Of a stretch of 8,227 bases of DNA, positions 1-5,502 are shown in pieces. The stretch spans positions 1 to 8,227 of the forward strand of contig DATFFT010000023.1 of NCBI GenBank assembly GCA_035249905.1, written 5' to 3'. Under the pieces are notes generated by a model. The model saw only the letters and a list, made by a program, of their open reading frames with translations, had not been told where the DNA came from and searched no databases. Every line of letters begins with the position of its first letter. The first letter of the stretch is position 1. Both the position numbers and the translations under genes were made by a program. This DNA is from JAOUEA01 sp035249905 (lineage in GTDB: Bacteria > Actinomycetota > UBA4738 > HRBIN12).

Positions 1-192
1 GTGAACCGGTCCGGGCTCATGATCGCGCGTGCCCTCGTGGAGCTCGGGTACACGCCCGAGCGGGCGATCGAGGCGGTCCGCGACGCGAGGGGGCCGATGG
101 CGCTCAACAACCCGCGCTTCGTTCGTTTCCTGCTGGTCGACTGCACCCCCGGCGCCCTCGCACGACGCCGCCAGCTATCGCTTCCGTTCTGA
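1..192 (+). CDS. Dual-specificity / tyrosine protein phosphatase, C-terminal fragment (5' end outside window)
   Basis: Cysteine-dependent phosphatases of this family hydrolyse phosphate esters on Tyr/Ser/Thr (or related substrates) using the P-loop HCxxGxxRS. The visible 63 residues open with V-N-R-S-G, which matches the second half of that loop (the usual form is HCxAGxNRSG). The helix ARALVELGYTPERAIEAVRDAR and the segment ALNNPRFVRFLL follow, as is normal after the loop. The catalytic Cys would therefore lie just before base 1, and the GTG at base 1 is almost certainly an internal Val codon, not a start. The stop is TGA at 190-192. The gene converges on the reductase gene, with only 11 bases between the two stops. 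The family call is fairly secure. The substrate, the N-terminal half and any extra domain cannot be seen. Confidence 0.75.
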   Translation: MNRSGLMIARALVELGYTPERAIEAVRDARGPMALNNPRFVRFLLVDCTPGALARRRQLSLPF

Positions 193-203
193 GAGGCCCG
201 CGG

Positions 204-695
204 CTAGCGCCGACGAAGCAGCACGGCCACCCGGTGGCCGCCGATCGCCTCCTCGATCTCCTCATCGGTCGGAAGCCGCTTCCCGGCCACCTCGAGCCCC
301 ACCGAGAGCTTGGCCTTCGCGGGGCCGACCCGGCGGAGGAGCGCCCCGTAGATCCGCGCGACCTCGTGCGGGTCCTCGACGACCTCCGCCCGCATCGGGA
401 TCCGCTCTCCGCGGTGCACCAGATCGACGTCTGCGCCGCCCCGAAGGTTGGCCTTCCAGGCGTGGGACGTCAGGATCACGCCGTTCCCGTCGAGCACGTG
501 GTACGCGACCGGGATCGTGTAGCCACGACCCGACTTCCGTCCCGTGAACGTCAGGAGCGCCAGGTCATCGATCTTCCGCCCGACGCGCGAGCGAAGCAGC
601 GGCCGCATGAACACGTTGCCGACGCGCATCCAACGCGTGTACCCGGCCGACGGCTCGAACGAGCGAACGATCGGCTCCTGGGTCTTCGTCTGCAT
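204..695 (-). CDS. F420-dependent nitroreductase / quinone reductase (DDN-like) family protein
   Basis: This 163-residue protein has the signature of the deazaflavin-dependent nitroreductase (DDN) family, small split-barrel proteins that use reduced F420 to reduce quinones and nitro compounds. The diagnostic stretch is LLTFTGRKSGRGYTIPV (about residues 47-63): the T-G-R-K-S-G turn followed by I-P-V contacts the cofactor in characterised relatives. A short strand and the W-K-A-N-L segment (80-84) come next, equivalent to the family's usual W-x-x-N-L. The length is typical. The ATG at 693-695 is well supported: the minus strand carries GGAGGTGA at 702-709, six bases upstream. The gene lies 178 bases downstream of the methyltransferase gene on the same strand and may have its own promoter, although I see no convincing one. 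The physiological substrate is unknown, and some family members bind F420 without a known reaction. Confidence 0.85.
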   Translation of the reverse strand: MQTKTQEPIVRSFEPSAGYTRWMRVGNVFMRPLLRSRVGRKIDDLALLTFTGRKSGRGYTIPVAYHVLDGNGVILTSHAWKANLRGGADVDLVHRGERIPMRAEVVEDPHEVARIYGALLRRVGPAKAKLSVGLEVAGKRLPTDEEIEEAIGGHRVAVLLRRR

Positions 696-701
696 CTCAC
701 G

Positions 702-709
702 TCACCTCC
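702..709 (-). promoter_or_regulatory. Strong Shine-Dalgarno of the F420-type reductase gene
   Basis: Read on the minus strand this is GGAGGTGA, almost fully complementary to the 16S rRNA tail, with six bases before the ATG at 693-695. It fixes the reductase start. Just upstream on the same strand (722-746) the leader can fold into a bulged GGGCG/CGCCC hairpin, which could be chance in such GC-rich DNA. Confidence 0.75.
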
Positions 710-785
710 CCGGCGGGGGGCGGGCGACGCCGCAGGTCGTCCGCCCTCCCACGATCCCAGGGAAGCGCGGCCGGGCGTCGATCAC

Positions 786-803
786 CAGGGCCGGGGGGCC
801 CTG
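786..803 (-). terminator. Perfect 7-bp stem-loop in the methyltransferase-reductase gap, weak terminator candidate
   Basis: CAGGGCC (786-792) pairs with GGCCCTG (797-803) around a four-base loop. The hairpin lies about 70 bases past the methyltransferase stop on the minus strand, in the 178-base gap before the reductase gene. There is no U-tract after it, so it would be a non-canonical terminator or only an RNA stabiliser. Apart from this and the leader hairpin at 722-746, I see nothing in the 696-873 gap. Confidence 0.25.
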
Positions 804-873
804 AGGGTGCGGGACACGAGGTCTTCGAGGAGATCTCGGGGGGAGGGCTGGGAGACCGCTCGCCCGGGCGCGA

Positions 874-1644
874 TCAGGCGGGGCGCCGGCCCACGAAGCT
901 CTCGGCGCCGGCCCCTTCCTCTTCGTCGTAGGGGCTCGGCACGGCGCGCACGTCGGCGAACCCGGCGCCGGCGAGCAGCTCGAACCACGTCGCGCGCGGG
1001 AACATGCCGAGCCGGTGCACGTCGTGCGCGATGCGGCTCGTGCCGTCGGCCTCGTGCAGCAGGATGGCGAACTCGTCGACGTACCAGCTGTCGTTCGGGT
1101 CGGGGTCGGTGCGCCACTGCAGGTAGCGGAGCCGCCGTCCGTCGGTGCCGTCGTGACCGCCCTGGTGGGTGGCGTCGGCGTAGGCCTCGCGCGTGATGTC
1201 GGGCTCGAAGATCGCGGCGCCGCCGGGGCGCAGGTGCGCGAACGCCGTCTCGAACGTGGCGCGCAGGTCCGCCTCGGTGAGCTGATAGCTGATCGCGTCA
1301 TGCACGAAGACCGCGTCGAACGCCCGGCCGTCGAGACGCAGGGTGCGCATGTCGCCCCGCACGTGCTCGACCTCCGGATTGATCGTGCGGCTCAGCTCGA
1401 GCATCTCCTCGCTGAGGTCGGTGAGCGTGAGCGTCGCGTGCGCCTTCATGTGCGACGCGCTGTTGCCGCCGCCCGATCCGAGCTCGAGGATCGTGCGCGG
1501 ACGTTCGCCGATCGCCGCGGTGAGCACGTCGAGCGCATGCCGTGCGTCGAGCTCGTAGTCCTCGGGCGCCGTCAGCAAGTGGAACCAGGGCGCAAGCTCC
1601 GTGTAGAGGGGAAGCTGATCGCCATCGTTCCTCGATGCGCTCAC
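874..1644 (-). CDS. Class I SAM-dependent methyltransferase
   Basis: Counted from a GTG at 1644, this is a 256-residue Rossmann-fold methyltransferase that transfers a methyl group from S-adenosylmethionine. Motif I is ILELGSGGG (about 52-60), the SAM-binding glycine loop. An acidic residue at the end of the second strand (L-T-D, D76) should bind the ribose. G-D-M (97-99) is the adenine-side acidic motif, FDAVFVHDAISY (109-120) forms the fourth strand, and LRPGGAAIFEPD (138-149) is the post-motif region. The N-terminal LYTELAPWFHLLTAPEDY resembles the cap helix common in small-molecule methyltransferases. The acceptor substrate is not identifiable. The frame stays open to an ATG at 1737, but codons in 1645-1737 have many A/T third positions (gca, ttt, cca, gta, tct, agt), unlike the rest of the gene, and that ATG overlaps the divergent gene's start. 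I therefore prefer 1644. GTG at 1662 is another option, and no good Shine-Dalgarno decides between them. Confidence 0.8.
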   Translation of the reverse strand: MSASRNDGDQLPLYTELAPWFHLLTAPEDYELDARHALDVLTAAIGERPRTILELGSGGGNSASHMKAHATLTLTDLSEEMLELSRTINPEVEHVRGDMRTLRLDGRAFDAVFVHDAISYQLTEADLRATFETAFAHLRPGGAAIFEPDITREAYADATHQGGHDGTDGRRLRYLQWRTDPDPNDSWYVDEFAILLHEADGTSRIAHDVHRLGMFPRATWFELLAGAGFADVRAVPSPYDEEEGAGAESFVGRRPA

Positions 1645-1735
1645 GGGGTCGAGGGATACCACGTAGCGATCCGCTGTGTAGGCAGTGAACGCAGATAGAC
1701 TTGCAGATACTGGCAGGATGTGAAAGTCTGCCTGC

Positions 1736-2866
1736 ATGTTCCAGCGCCCTTACTGGCAAGGTCGGATCGAGGCAGCGTGGTCGCGGAAGAACGTGGTGTG
1801 GTTGGTGGGGGTGCGTCGAGTCGGGAAAACCGTGTTGTGTCGATCGCTCCCCGACATCGAATACCTCGATTGCGAGCTCCCGAGCGTGCGACGTTCCCTC
1901 GAAGACCCGGAGTCGTTCCTGCGATCGCTCCGTGGGAAGCGTGTCGTACTCGACGAGATGCACCGACTCCCGGATCCGTCCGAGCTGCTGAAGATCGCCG
2001 CCGATCACTTCCCGGACGTTCATGTGCTGGCGACGGGCTCGTCGACCCTGCAGGCGACAGCGAAGTTCCGCGACTCGCTGACGGGTCGCAAGGAGGAAGT
2101 CTGGCTGACCCCGATGATCGAAACCGACCGTGCCTCGGCCTCCGGAACCGTGATCGATCGCCTCGGACGAGGCGGCCTGCCGTCGTTCTTCCTCGACGAA
2201 GTCGGCGAGCGCGAGATGCAGGAGTGGCTCGACGCTTACTGGGCCAAGGACATCCAAGAGCTCTTCCGACTCGAGCGTCGGTCGTCGTTCACGCGGTTCG
2301 TGGAGCTGGTGCTCTCGAGAAGTGGGGGCATCTTCGAGGCCACCGCGTTCGCGGGGCCGGCGGAGGTCAGCCGTCCGACGATCTCGAACTACCTCGGGGT
2401 GCTGGAGATCACCAAGGTCGCGCACGTCGTCCGGCCCTTCTCGACCCGGCGGGCCTCAGAGATCGTGCATGCACCGAAGGTGTACGGGTTCGACACCGGC
2501 TTCGTGAAGACGTTCCGGGGGTGGGGAGAGCTCCGGGCGGACGACCTCGGCCACCTCTGGGAGCACTACGTGCTCAACGAGCTGTATGCGCGTTCGCGAT
2601 CGGGCGAGGTCCGCTACTGGCGGTCGAGCAGGCACCATGAGGTCGACTTCGTGATCGTGCGGCGTGGCCGCCCACCGACCGCGATCGAGTGCAAGTGGCG
2701 GGCCGACGGCCGCGAGGATCTCAGCGGCCTCAAGGCCTTCCGCAGGGCGTATCCGGAAGGTCGGAGCTACGTGATCGCGTCGGACGTGGAGCGAGCGTTC
2801 GAGCGTGAGCTGCAGCGCGAGGTACCCGTCCGATACGCCGGGATCGACGAGATCGCTTCGATCTGA
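1736..2866 (+). CDS. AAA-type ATPase with C-terminal DUF4143 domain
   Basis: This 376-residue protein belongs to the widespread AAA_14 + DUF4143 family, whose function is unestablished. The ATPase half shows Walker A GVRRVGKT (25-32, Lys31), Walker B VVLDE (70-74), the sensor-like stretch LATGSS (98-103) and the family's S-L-T-G-R segment with Arg118. A winged-helix-like part follows (TISNYLGVLEITKVAHVV). The C-terminal half has the DUF4143 pattern HLWEHYVLNEL (Glu276, Glu282), YWR, E-V-D-F (Asp304) and I-E-C-K (Glu318, Lys320), which fits an E...D...ExK nuclease-like core. The start MFQRPYW just ahead of Walker A is typical. The Shine-Dalgarno is weak; GATACT at 1706-1711 is a possible -10. 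The gene is flanked by a divergent methyltransferase and, 10 bases past its stop, by a convergent transporter, so it is monocistronic. Codon use is less GC-rich than in its neighbours, which suggests horizontal acquisition. Confidence 0.85.
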   Translation: MFQRPYWQGRIEAAWSRKNVVWLVGVRRVGKTVLCRSLPDIEYLDCELPSVRRSLEDPESFLRSLRGKRVVLDEMHRLPDPSELLKIAADHFPDVHVLATGSSTLQATAKFRDSLTGRKEEVWLTPMIETDRASASGTVIDRLGRGGLPSFFLDEVGEREMQEWLDAYWAKDIQELFRLERRSSFTRFVELVLSRSGGIFEATAFAGPAEVSRPTISNYLGVLEITKVAHVVRPFSTRRASEIVHAPKVYGFDTGFVKTFRGWGELRADDLGHLWEHYVLNELYARSRSGEVRYWRSSRHHEVDFVIVRRGRPPTAIECKWRADGREDLSGLKAFRRAYPEGRSYVIASDVERAFERELQREVPVRYAGIDEIASI

Positions 2867-2876
2867 CCCGGCCTGG

Positions 2877-3797
2877 TCACGTACCGGCGCCCCCGAGGGG
2901 CGCGCGCCCCCGCAGCGCCCCCACGTACACCCCGGCGAGCACGAGCATCGCGCCGAGGGCGAACGTCCACGTGAGGCGCTCGTCGAGCAACCACGCCGCG
3001 AGCACGACCGTCACGATCGTGATCATCACGAGCTGGTACGAGGCAGCGCTCGCCGGCCATCGCCGAAGCACCAGCAGGATGCTCCAGAGCACGACGACGC
3101 CGCCGGGGACGACCAGGTAGGCCTGCGCGAGCCACGTCGCCCGTTCCACCGGCACGGTCCACGTCTCCCCGGTCGCGACGCTCAGCGCGAGCAGGACCAC
3201 CGTGCCGGTCGCCATCGCGACCGCGCCCATCGCCGCCGGATGCGCCTGCGGGAACGCCCGTGCGACGACCAGGCTCTCCGACCAGACGGCGGCCCCGACC
3301 AGGATCGAAAGCATCGACCGCAGCGGCACGCCCGCCTCGATCCCGCTGCCGAACACGACCGCGATGCCGACGATCGCGAGCAGGGAGCCGACGAGCCCTT
3401 CCCAGCGGAAACGTTCCTGCCCGTGGGCGATCGCGAACACGAACGTCAGCAGGGGGATGCACGCCTGCAGCACCTGACCGACCCCCGCGGGCGTGCGCGC
3501 GTAGCCGTAGTAGATGCACGCGAACCCGATGCCGAACTGGAGCACGCCGAAGAGCAGCGACCCCCTGAGCCCGCGGCCCCGGGGGAAGCGGGCACCGATC
3601 GCGAGGGCCACCACGCCGAGGATCGCCCCCGCGAACAGGAAGCGGATCGCCGCGGCCTGGAAGGGCCCGAGCTCGCACGTGTCGCACGACACGAGGCGGA
3701 TCGCGATCGGGTTCCCGGCGCCCAGCAGCACCGTGACGCCGAACGCGACCAGGGTGGACCGGTCGGACCGTTCGAGCACGGCGTCGGCGGCGGGCAC
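2877..3797 (-). CDS. EamA/DMT-superfamily membrane transporter
   Basis: This 306-residue protein is almost entirely hydrophobic helices, about ten. It is arranged as the two EamA repeats typical of drug/metabolite transporters: repeat 1 covers about residues 16-150 and repeat 2 about 160-296. Landmarks are ELGPFQAAAIRFLFAG in helix 2 of repeat 1, and in repeat 2 SYQLVMITIVTVVLAAWLLDERLTW, the segment matching the family's usual P-V-x-A-x-L-x-x-x-x-x-x-E. Such proteins export or exchange amino acids, sugars or other small metabolites; no substrate can be read from the sequence. The first extracytoplasmic loop holds an unusual C-D-T-C (Cys38, Cys41). The start is a GTG at 3795-3797 without a Shine-Dalgarno, but with TATCCT six bases upstream, which suggests a leaderless mRNA. 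A GTG at 3779 is an alternative start. The gene lies 37 bases downstream of the two-helix membrane protein gene. Confidence 0.85.
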   Translation of the reverse strand: MPAADAVLERSDRSTLVAFGVTVLLGAGNPIAIRLVSCDTCELGPFQAAAIRFLFAGAILGVVALAIGARFPRGRGLRGSLLFGVLQFGIGFACIYYGYARTPAGVGQVLQACIPLLTFVFAIAHGQERFRWEGLVGSLLAIVGIAVVFGSGIEAGVPLRSMLSILVGAAVWSESLVVARAFPQAHPAAMGAVAMATGTVVLLALSVATGETWTVPVERATWLAQAYLVVPGGVVVLWSILLVLRRWPASAASYQLVMITIVTVVLAAWLLDERLTWTFALGAMLVLAGVYVGALRGRAPLGGAGT

Positions 3798-3803
3798 TCG
3801 GGG

Positions 3804-3809
3804 AGGATA
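3804..3809 (-). promoter_or_regulatory. -10 element (TATCCT) for a leaderless EamA transporter transcript
   Basis: On the minus strand TATCCT matches the actinobacterial TAnnnT -10 consensus. It is followed by exactly six bases and then the GTG at 3797, so transcription would start at or next to the first base of the start codon. No Shine-Dalgarno is present; the bases in between are C-rich. A recognisable -35 is lacking (TTCCGA lies 15 bases upstream, a poor match). If real, the transporter does not depend on read-through from the upstream minus-strand gene. Confidence 0.4.
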
Positions 3810-3834
3810 GCGACGGGCCGGGCGTCGGAAGGCG

Positions 3835-4485
3835 CTAGTCGGGGAGCTGCAGCAGCGACTCGAGGGAGCTCACGAGGTCGCCCAACCGGTCATCATCATC
3901 ATCGTCGTCGTCGTCGGAGTCCTCCTCGTCATCGGGTGAGGGCGAGGGGGGTGTGGTCGGCGATGGGGTCGGCGGTGAGGTCGTCGGGGGGTCGGGCGAC
4001 GGGCTCTGAGGGGGCGGTGGCGCCGGATCCGGTCCGGGGTCCGCGGGCCCGGCACCCGAGCCACCCGATGGCTCGCCGGCCGGCTCGCCGCTCGGCTCCT
4101 CGTTCGGCTCCTGGTCGAGCGCTCGATCTTCGTCGGCGCGCCTCGTCCGCTCGTCGACGGACCCGTCCTCGTTCGGTACCGGTTCGACCGCCCGCTCGGG
4201 CGCCGGCATCCCCGGCGCCGTCGTCCGCTGAGGCTCCGGAGCGGTCCCGAGTGGGATCGCGCCGCCCGTGATCCCCTCGACGCCGCCGCGAGCGGCGGGC
4301 CACATCGCCAGGGCACCGACGGCGAGGGTCGCGACCGCGGCCATCGAGATCGTGCCGGCGGTTCGACGGATCCCGTATCGACGGGCAGCCATCCGGAAGA
4401 CGGCCCAGCCGATCGCGCCCGAGACCGTCGTGAGCAGCGCGAAGGTGAGGGCGTCGGCGAGCGTGGCGAGGTCGTGGGAGGTCAT
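3835..4485 (-). CDS. Two-helix membrane protein with long Pro/Ser/Thr- and Asp-rich tail, function unknown
   Basis: I do not recognise this 216-residue protein as a named family. Residues about 10-30 and 44-63 are hydrophobic helices joined by a basic loop (RMAARRYGIRR), so both ends are probably outside the cytoplasm. The remaining 150 residues are low-complexity. There is an acidic/Arg region (about 100-125), four EPxx repeats (128-141), a Pro/Ser/Thr stretch (148-184) and an acidic run ending in nine Asp (191-199). The protein closes with a short helix (LGDLVSSLESLLQL) that looks amphipathic. Pro/Thr/Ser tracts of this kind often span the cell wall, and the Asp run could bind divalent cations; both are inference. 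The N-terminal pair of helices with its basic loop vaguely resembles the membrane anchor of actinobacterial sensor kinases, but no kinase part exists. The ATG at 4485 lacks a clear Shine-Dalgarno. Frame conservation and an organised topology argue for a real gene. Confidence 0.65.
   Translation of the reverse strand: MTSHDLATLADALTFALLTTVSGAIGWAVFRMAARRYGIRRTAGTISMAAVATLAVGALAMWPAARGGVEGITGGAIPLGTAPEPQRTTAPGMPAPERAVEPVPNEDGSVDERTRRADEDRALDQEPNEEPSGEPAGEPSGGSGAGPADPGPDPAPPPPQSPSPDPPTTSPPTPSPTTPPSPSPDDEEDSDDDDDDDDDRLGDLVSSLESLLQLPD
3889..3915 (-). repeat. Asp-codon triplet microsatellite
   Basis: On the plus strand this is GTC, four ATC and four GTC units. On the minus strand it encodes nine consecutive Asp (one GAC, four GAT, four GAC). 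It is an in-frame triplet repeat, so slippage would change the Asp tract length without breaking the protein. The block structure (runs of identical codons) suggests expansion by slippage. Confidence 0.85.
4063..4110 (-). repeat. Four tandem imperfect 12-bp repeats encoding EPxx
   Basis: Four in-frame units of 12 bases (4063-4074, 4075-4086, 4087-4098, 4099-4110) encode, in reading order on the minus strand, E-P-N-E, E-P-S-G, E-P-A-G and E-P-S-G in the tail of the membrane protein. The units share the plus-strand core CGGCTC or a one-base variant. Length changes by whole units would keep the frame. Confidence 0.75.
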
Positions 4486-4511
4486 GGCGGCGGGGGTGTC
4501 GGCCGAGGTAC

Positions 4512-4531
4512 GAGCGTCTCGAAGAGCGCTC
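4512..4531 (-). other. Bulged 8-bp hairpin between the VOC gene and the two-helix membrane protein gene
   Basis: On the minus strand GAGCG-CTC pairs with GAG-CGCTC around a TTC loop, with one unpaired A. It begins 26 bases past the VOC stop and ends 26 bases before the next ATG. It has no U-tract. On the minus strand TAGGTT (4537-4542) precedes it and could be a -10, which would put the hairpin at the 5' end of the membrane protein mRNA. It may be a weak terminator, a leader structure or chance. Confidence 0.25.
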
Positions 4532-4557
4532 CTGCGAACCTACCACCTCCCGGCCTA

Positions 4558-5334
4558 TCAGTCGTCGACGGGGCCTTCGAAGACCGAGAAGACGGCGCCC
4601 TGCGGGTCGCGGAGGGCCGCGAACCGGCCCGCGGGGATCGCCGTCACGCCCACGAGCGTGGCGCCGCCGAGCTCGACGCCCCGCGCGAGCGTCTCCTCGA
4701 TCGACGCGCACGTGAAGTAGGGGACCCAGGCGGGGGGCACGCCGGCCTCGCCGGGGCCGATCTCGCGCATGCCGCCGTTGCGGCCCTCCGCGGCGCCGCC
4801 GTGGTGGATCAGCCAGTACGAGGGGCCGCCGTCGCCTCCGACCCGCGTGATCGACCAGCCGAACAGCCCCTCGTAGAAGGCCGCCGCCGCCTCGACGTCG
4901 TCGGTCGCGAGCTCGTTCGAGGTCAGGCACCCGACGTCGTTGACGCGTTCCGCGCCGACCCTGCGGCGAGGCTCCCAGAGGCCGAGCATCGCGCCGGTGG
5001 GGTCGGCCAGGATCACGACCCGGGCCGCGCCGGCCACGTCGAACGGCCCGGCGTGCACCGAGCCGCCCAGCTCCTCGACGCGGGCCGCTGCGTCGTCGGC
5101 GCTCGTGACGGTGACGTAGCTGAGCCAGTGGGGAGGCACGCCGGCCGACCGCTGCCGCTCGGGCTGCTCCTCGATCGCGGCGACGGCCTTCCCGGCGAGG
5201 GTCGCCGTCGTCGAGGCGTCGTCGGTCTGCCAGCCGAACAGGCCGTGGTAGAAGCGCTTCGCCTCGTGGGGGTCGGTCGTCCACAGTTCCATCCAGGAGA
5301 ACGTTCCCGGTTCGTACTCGGTGCGCGTTCCCAT
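4558..5334 (-). CDS. Two-module VOC (glyoxalase/bleomycin-resistance fold) protein, CFP30B/Rv0577-like
   Basis: This 258-residue protein consists of two vicinal-oxygen-chelate modules, about residues 8-121 and 133-254. They are clearly an internal duplication: each has F-Y-x-G-L-F-G-W near its start (28-35, 153-160) and D-P-x-G-A near its end (111-115, 243-247). The order of segments closely follows Mycobacterium tuberculosis Rv0577 (CFP30B) as I remember it: E-Y-x-x-G-T opening, T-T-D-x-x-x-A-K-x-F-Y, G-x-A-V-A-A-I, the central L-x-x-N-E-L and a closing G-R-F-A-x-L-x-D-P-Q-G-A-x-F-S-V. Rv0577 has been linked to methylglyoxal handling and host recognition; the reaction here is unproven. The frame is open to 5451, but I chose the ATG at 5332-5334. 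It gives the family's usual N-terminus and is preceded by AAGGGAG five bases upstream, and the extra 39 residues look non-conserved. The divergent partner is the MMPL exporter. Confidence 0.88.
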   Translation of the reverse strand: MGTRTEYEPGTFSWMELWTTDPHEAKRFYHGLFGWQTDDASTTATLAGKAVAAIEEQPERQRSAGVPPHWLSYVTVTSADDAAARVEELGGSVHAGPFDVAGAARVVILADPTGAMLGLWEPRRRVGAERVNDVGCLTSNELATDDVEAAAAFYEGLFGWSITRVGGDGGPSYWLIHHGGAAEGRNGGMREIGPGEAGVPPAWVPYFTCASIEETLARGVELGGATLVGVTAIPAGRFAALRDPQGAVFSVFEGPVDD

Positions 5335-5489
5335 CACCGCTCCCTTCGTGCCGCCGAGGACGATCGGGCATCCTGGATCGTCACGACGACGACTCGGTCC
5401 TACGTGTACCACTACCGGTGACCCACGAACGAGCGCCGACCCCGGCGCCATCCGATAGGCTTCCGCGGTTCCATTCCCACGCCGTCACG

Positions 5490-5495
5490 AAGGAG
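5490..5495 (+). promoter_or_regulatory. Shine-Dalgarno of the MMPL exporter gene
   Basis: AAGGAG lies seven bases before the GTG at 5503 and decides that start over in-frame alternatives. Further upstream TAGGCT (5456-5461) fits the TAnnnT -10 pattern and would give a leader of about 35 bases; no good -35 accompanies it. Confidence 0.7.
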
Positions 5496-5502
5496 ACCGC
5501 TC

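Noticed and set aside
1..3. GTG at the first base as a start codon
   Set aside because: It reads as the Val of the phosphatase P-loop ending (V-N-R-S-G), so the gene starts before the window.
1298..2425. 375-codon minus-strand frame opposite the ATPase
   Set aside because: It has no recognisable domain and overlaps both the methyltransferase and the ATPase, whose motifs are unambiguous.
3889..3915. A CRISPR-like or regulatory repeat
   Set aside because: It is a simple in-frame triplet run that encodes Asp; there are no spacers.
2805..4271. 488-codon plus-strand frame opposite the EamA transporter
   Set aside because: It is a highly charged, low-complexity antisense reading of a clear membrane transporter.
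3929..5371. 480-codon minus-strand frame over the VOC and membrane protein genes
   Set aside because: Its Arg/Asp/Gly-rich composition is typical of an out-of-frame reading of GC-rich DNA; the real VOC frame explains 4558-5334.
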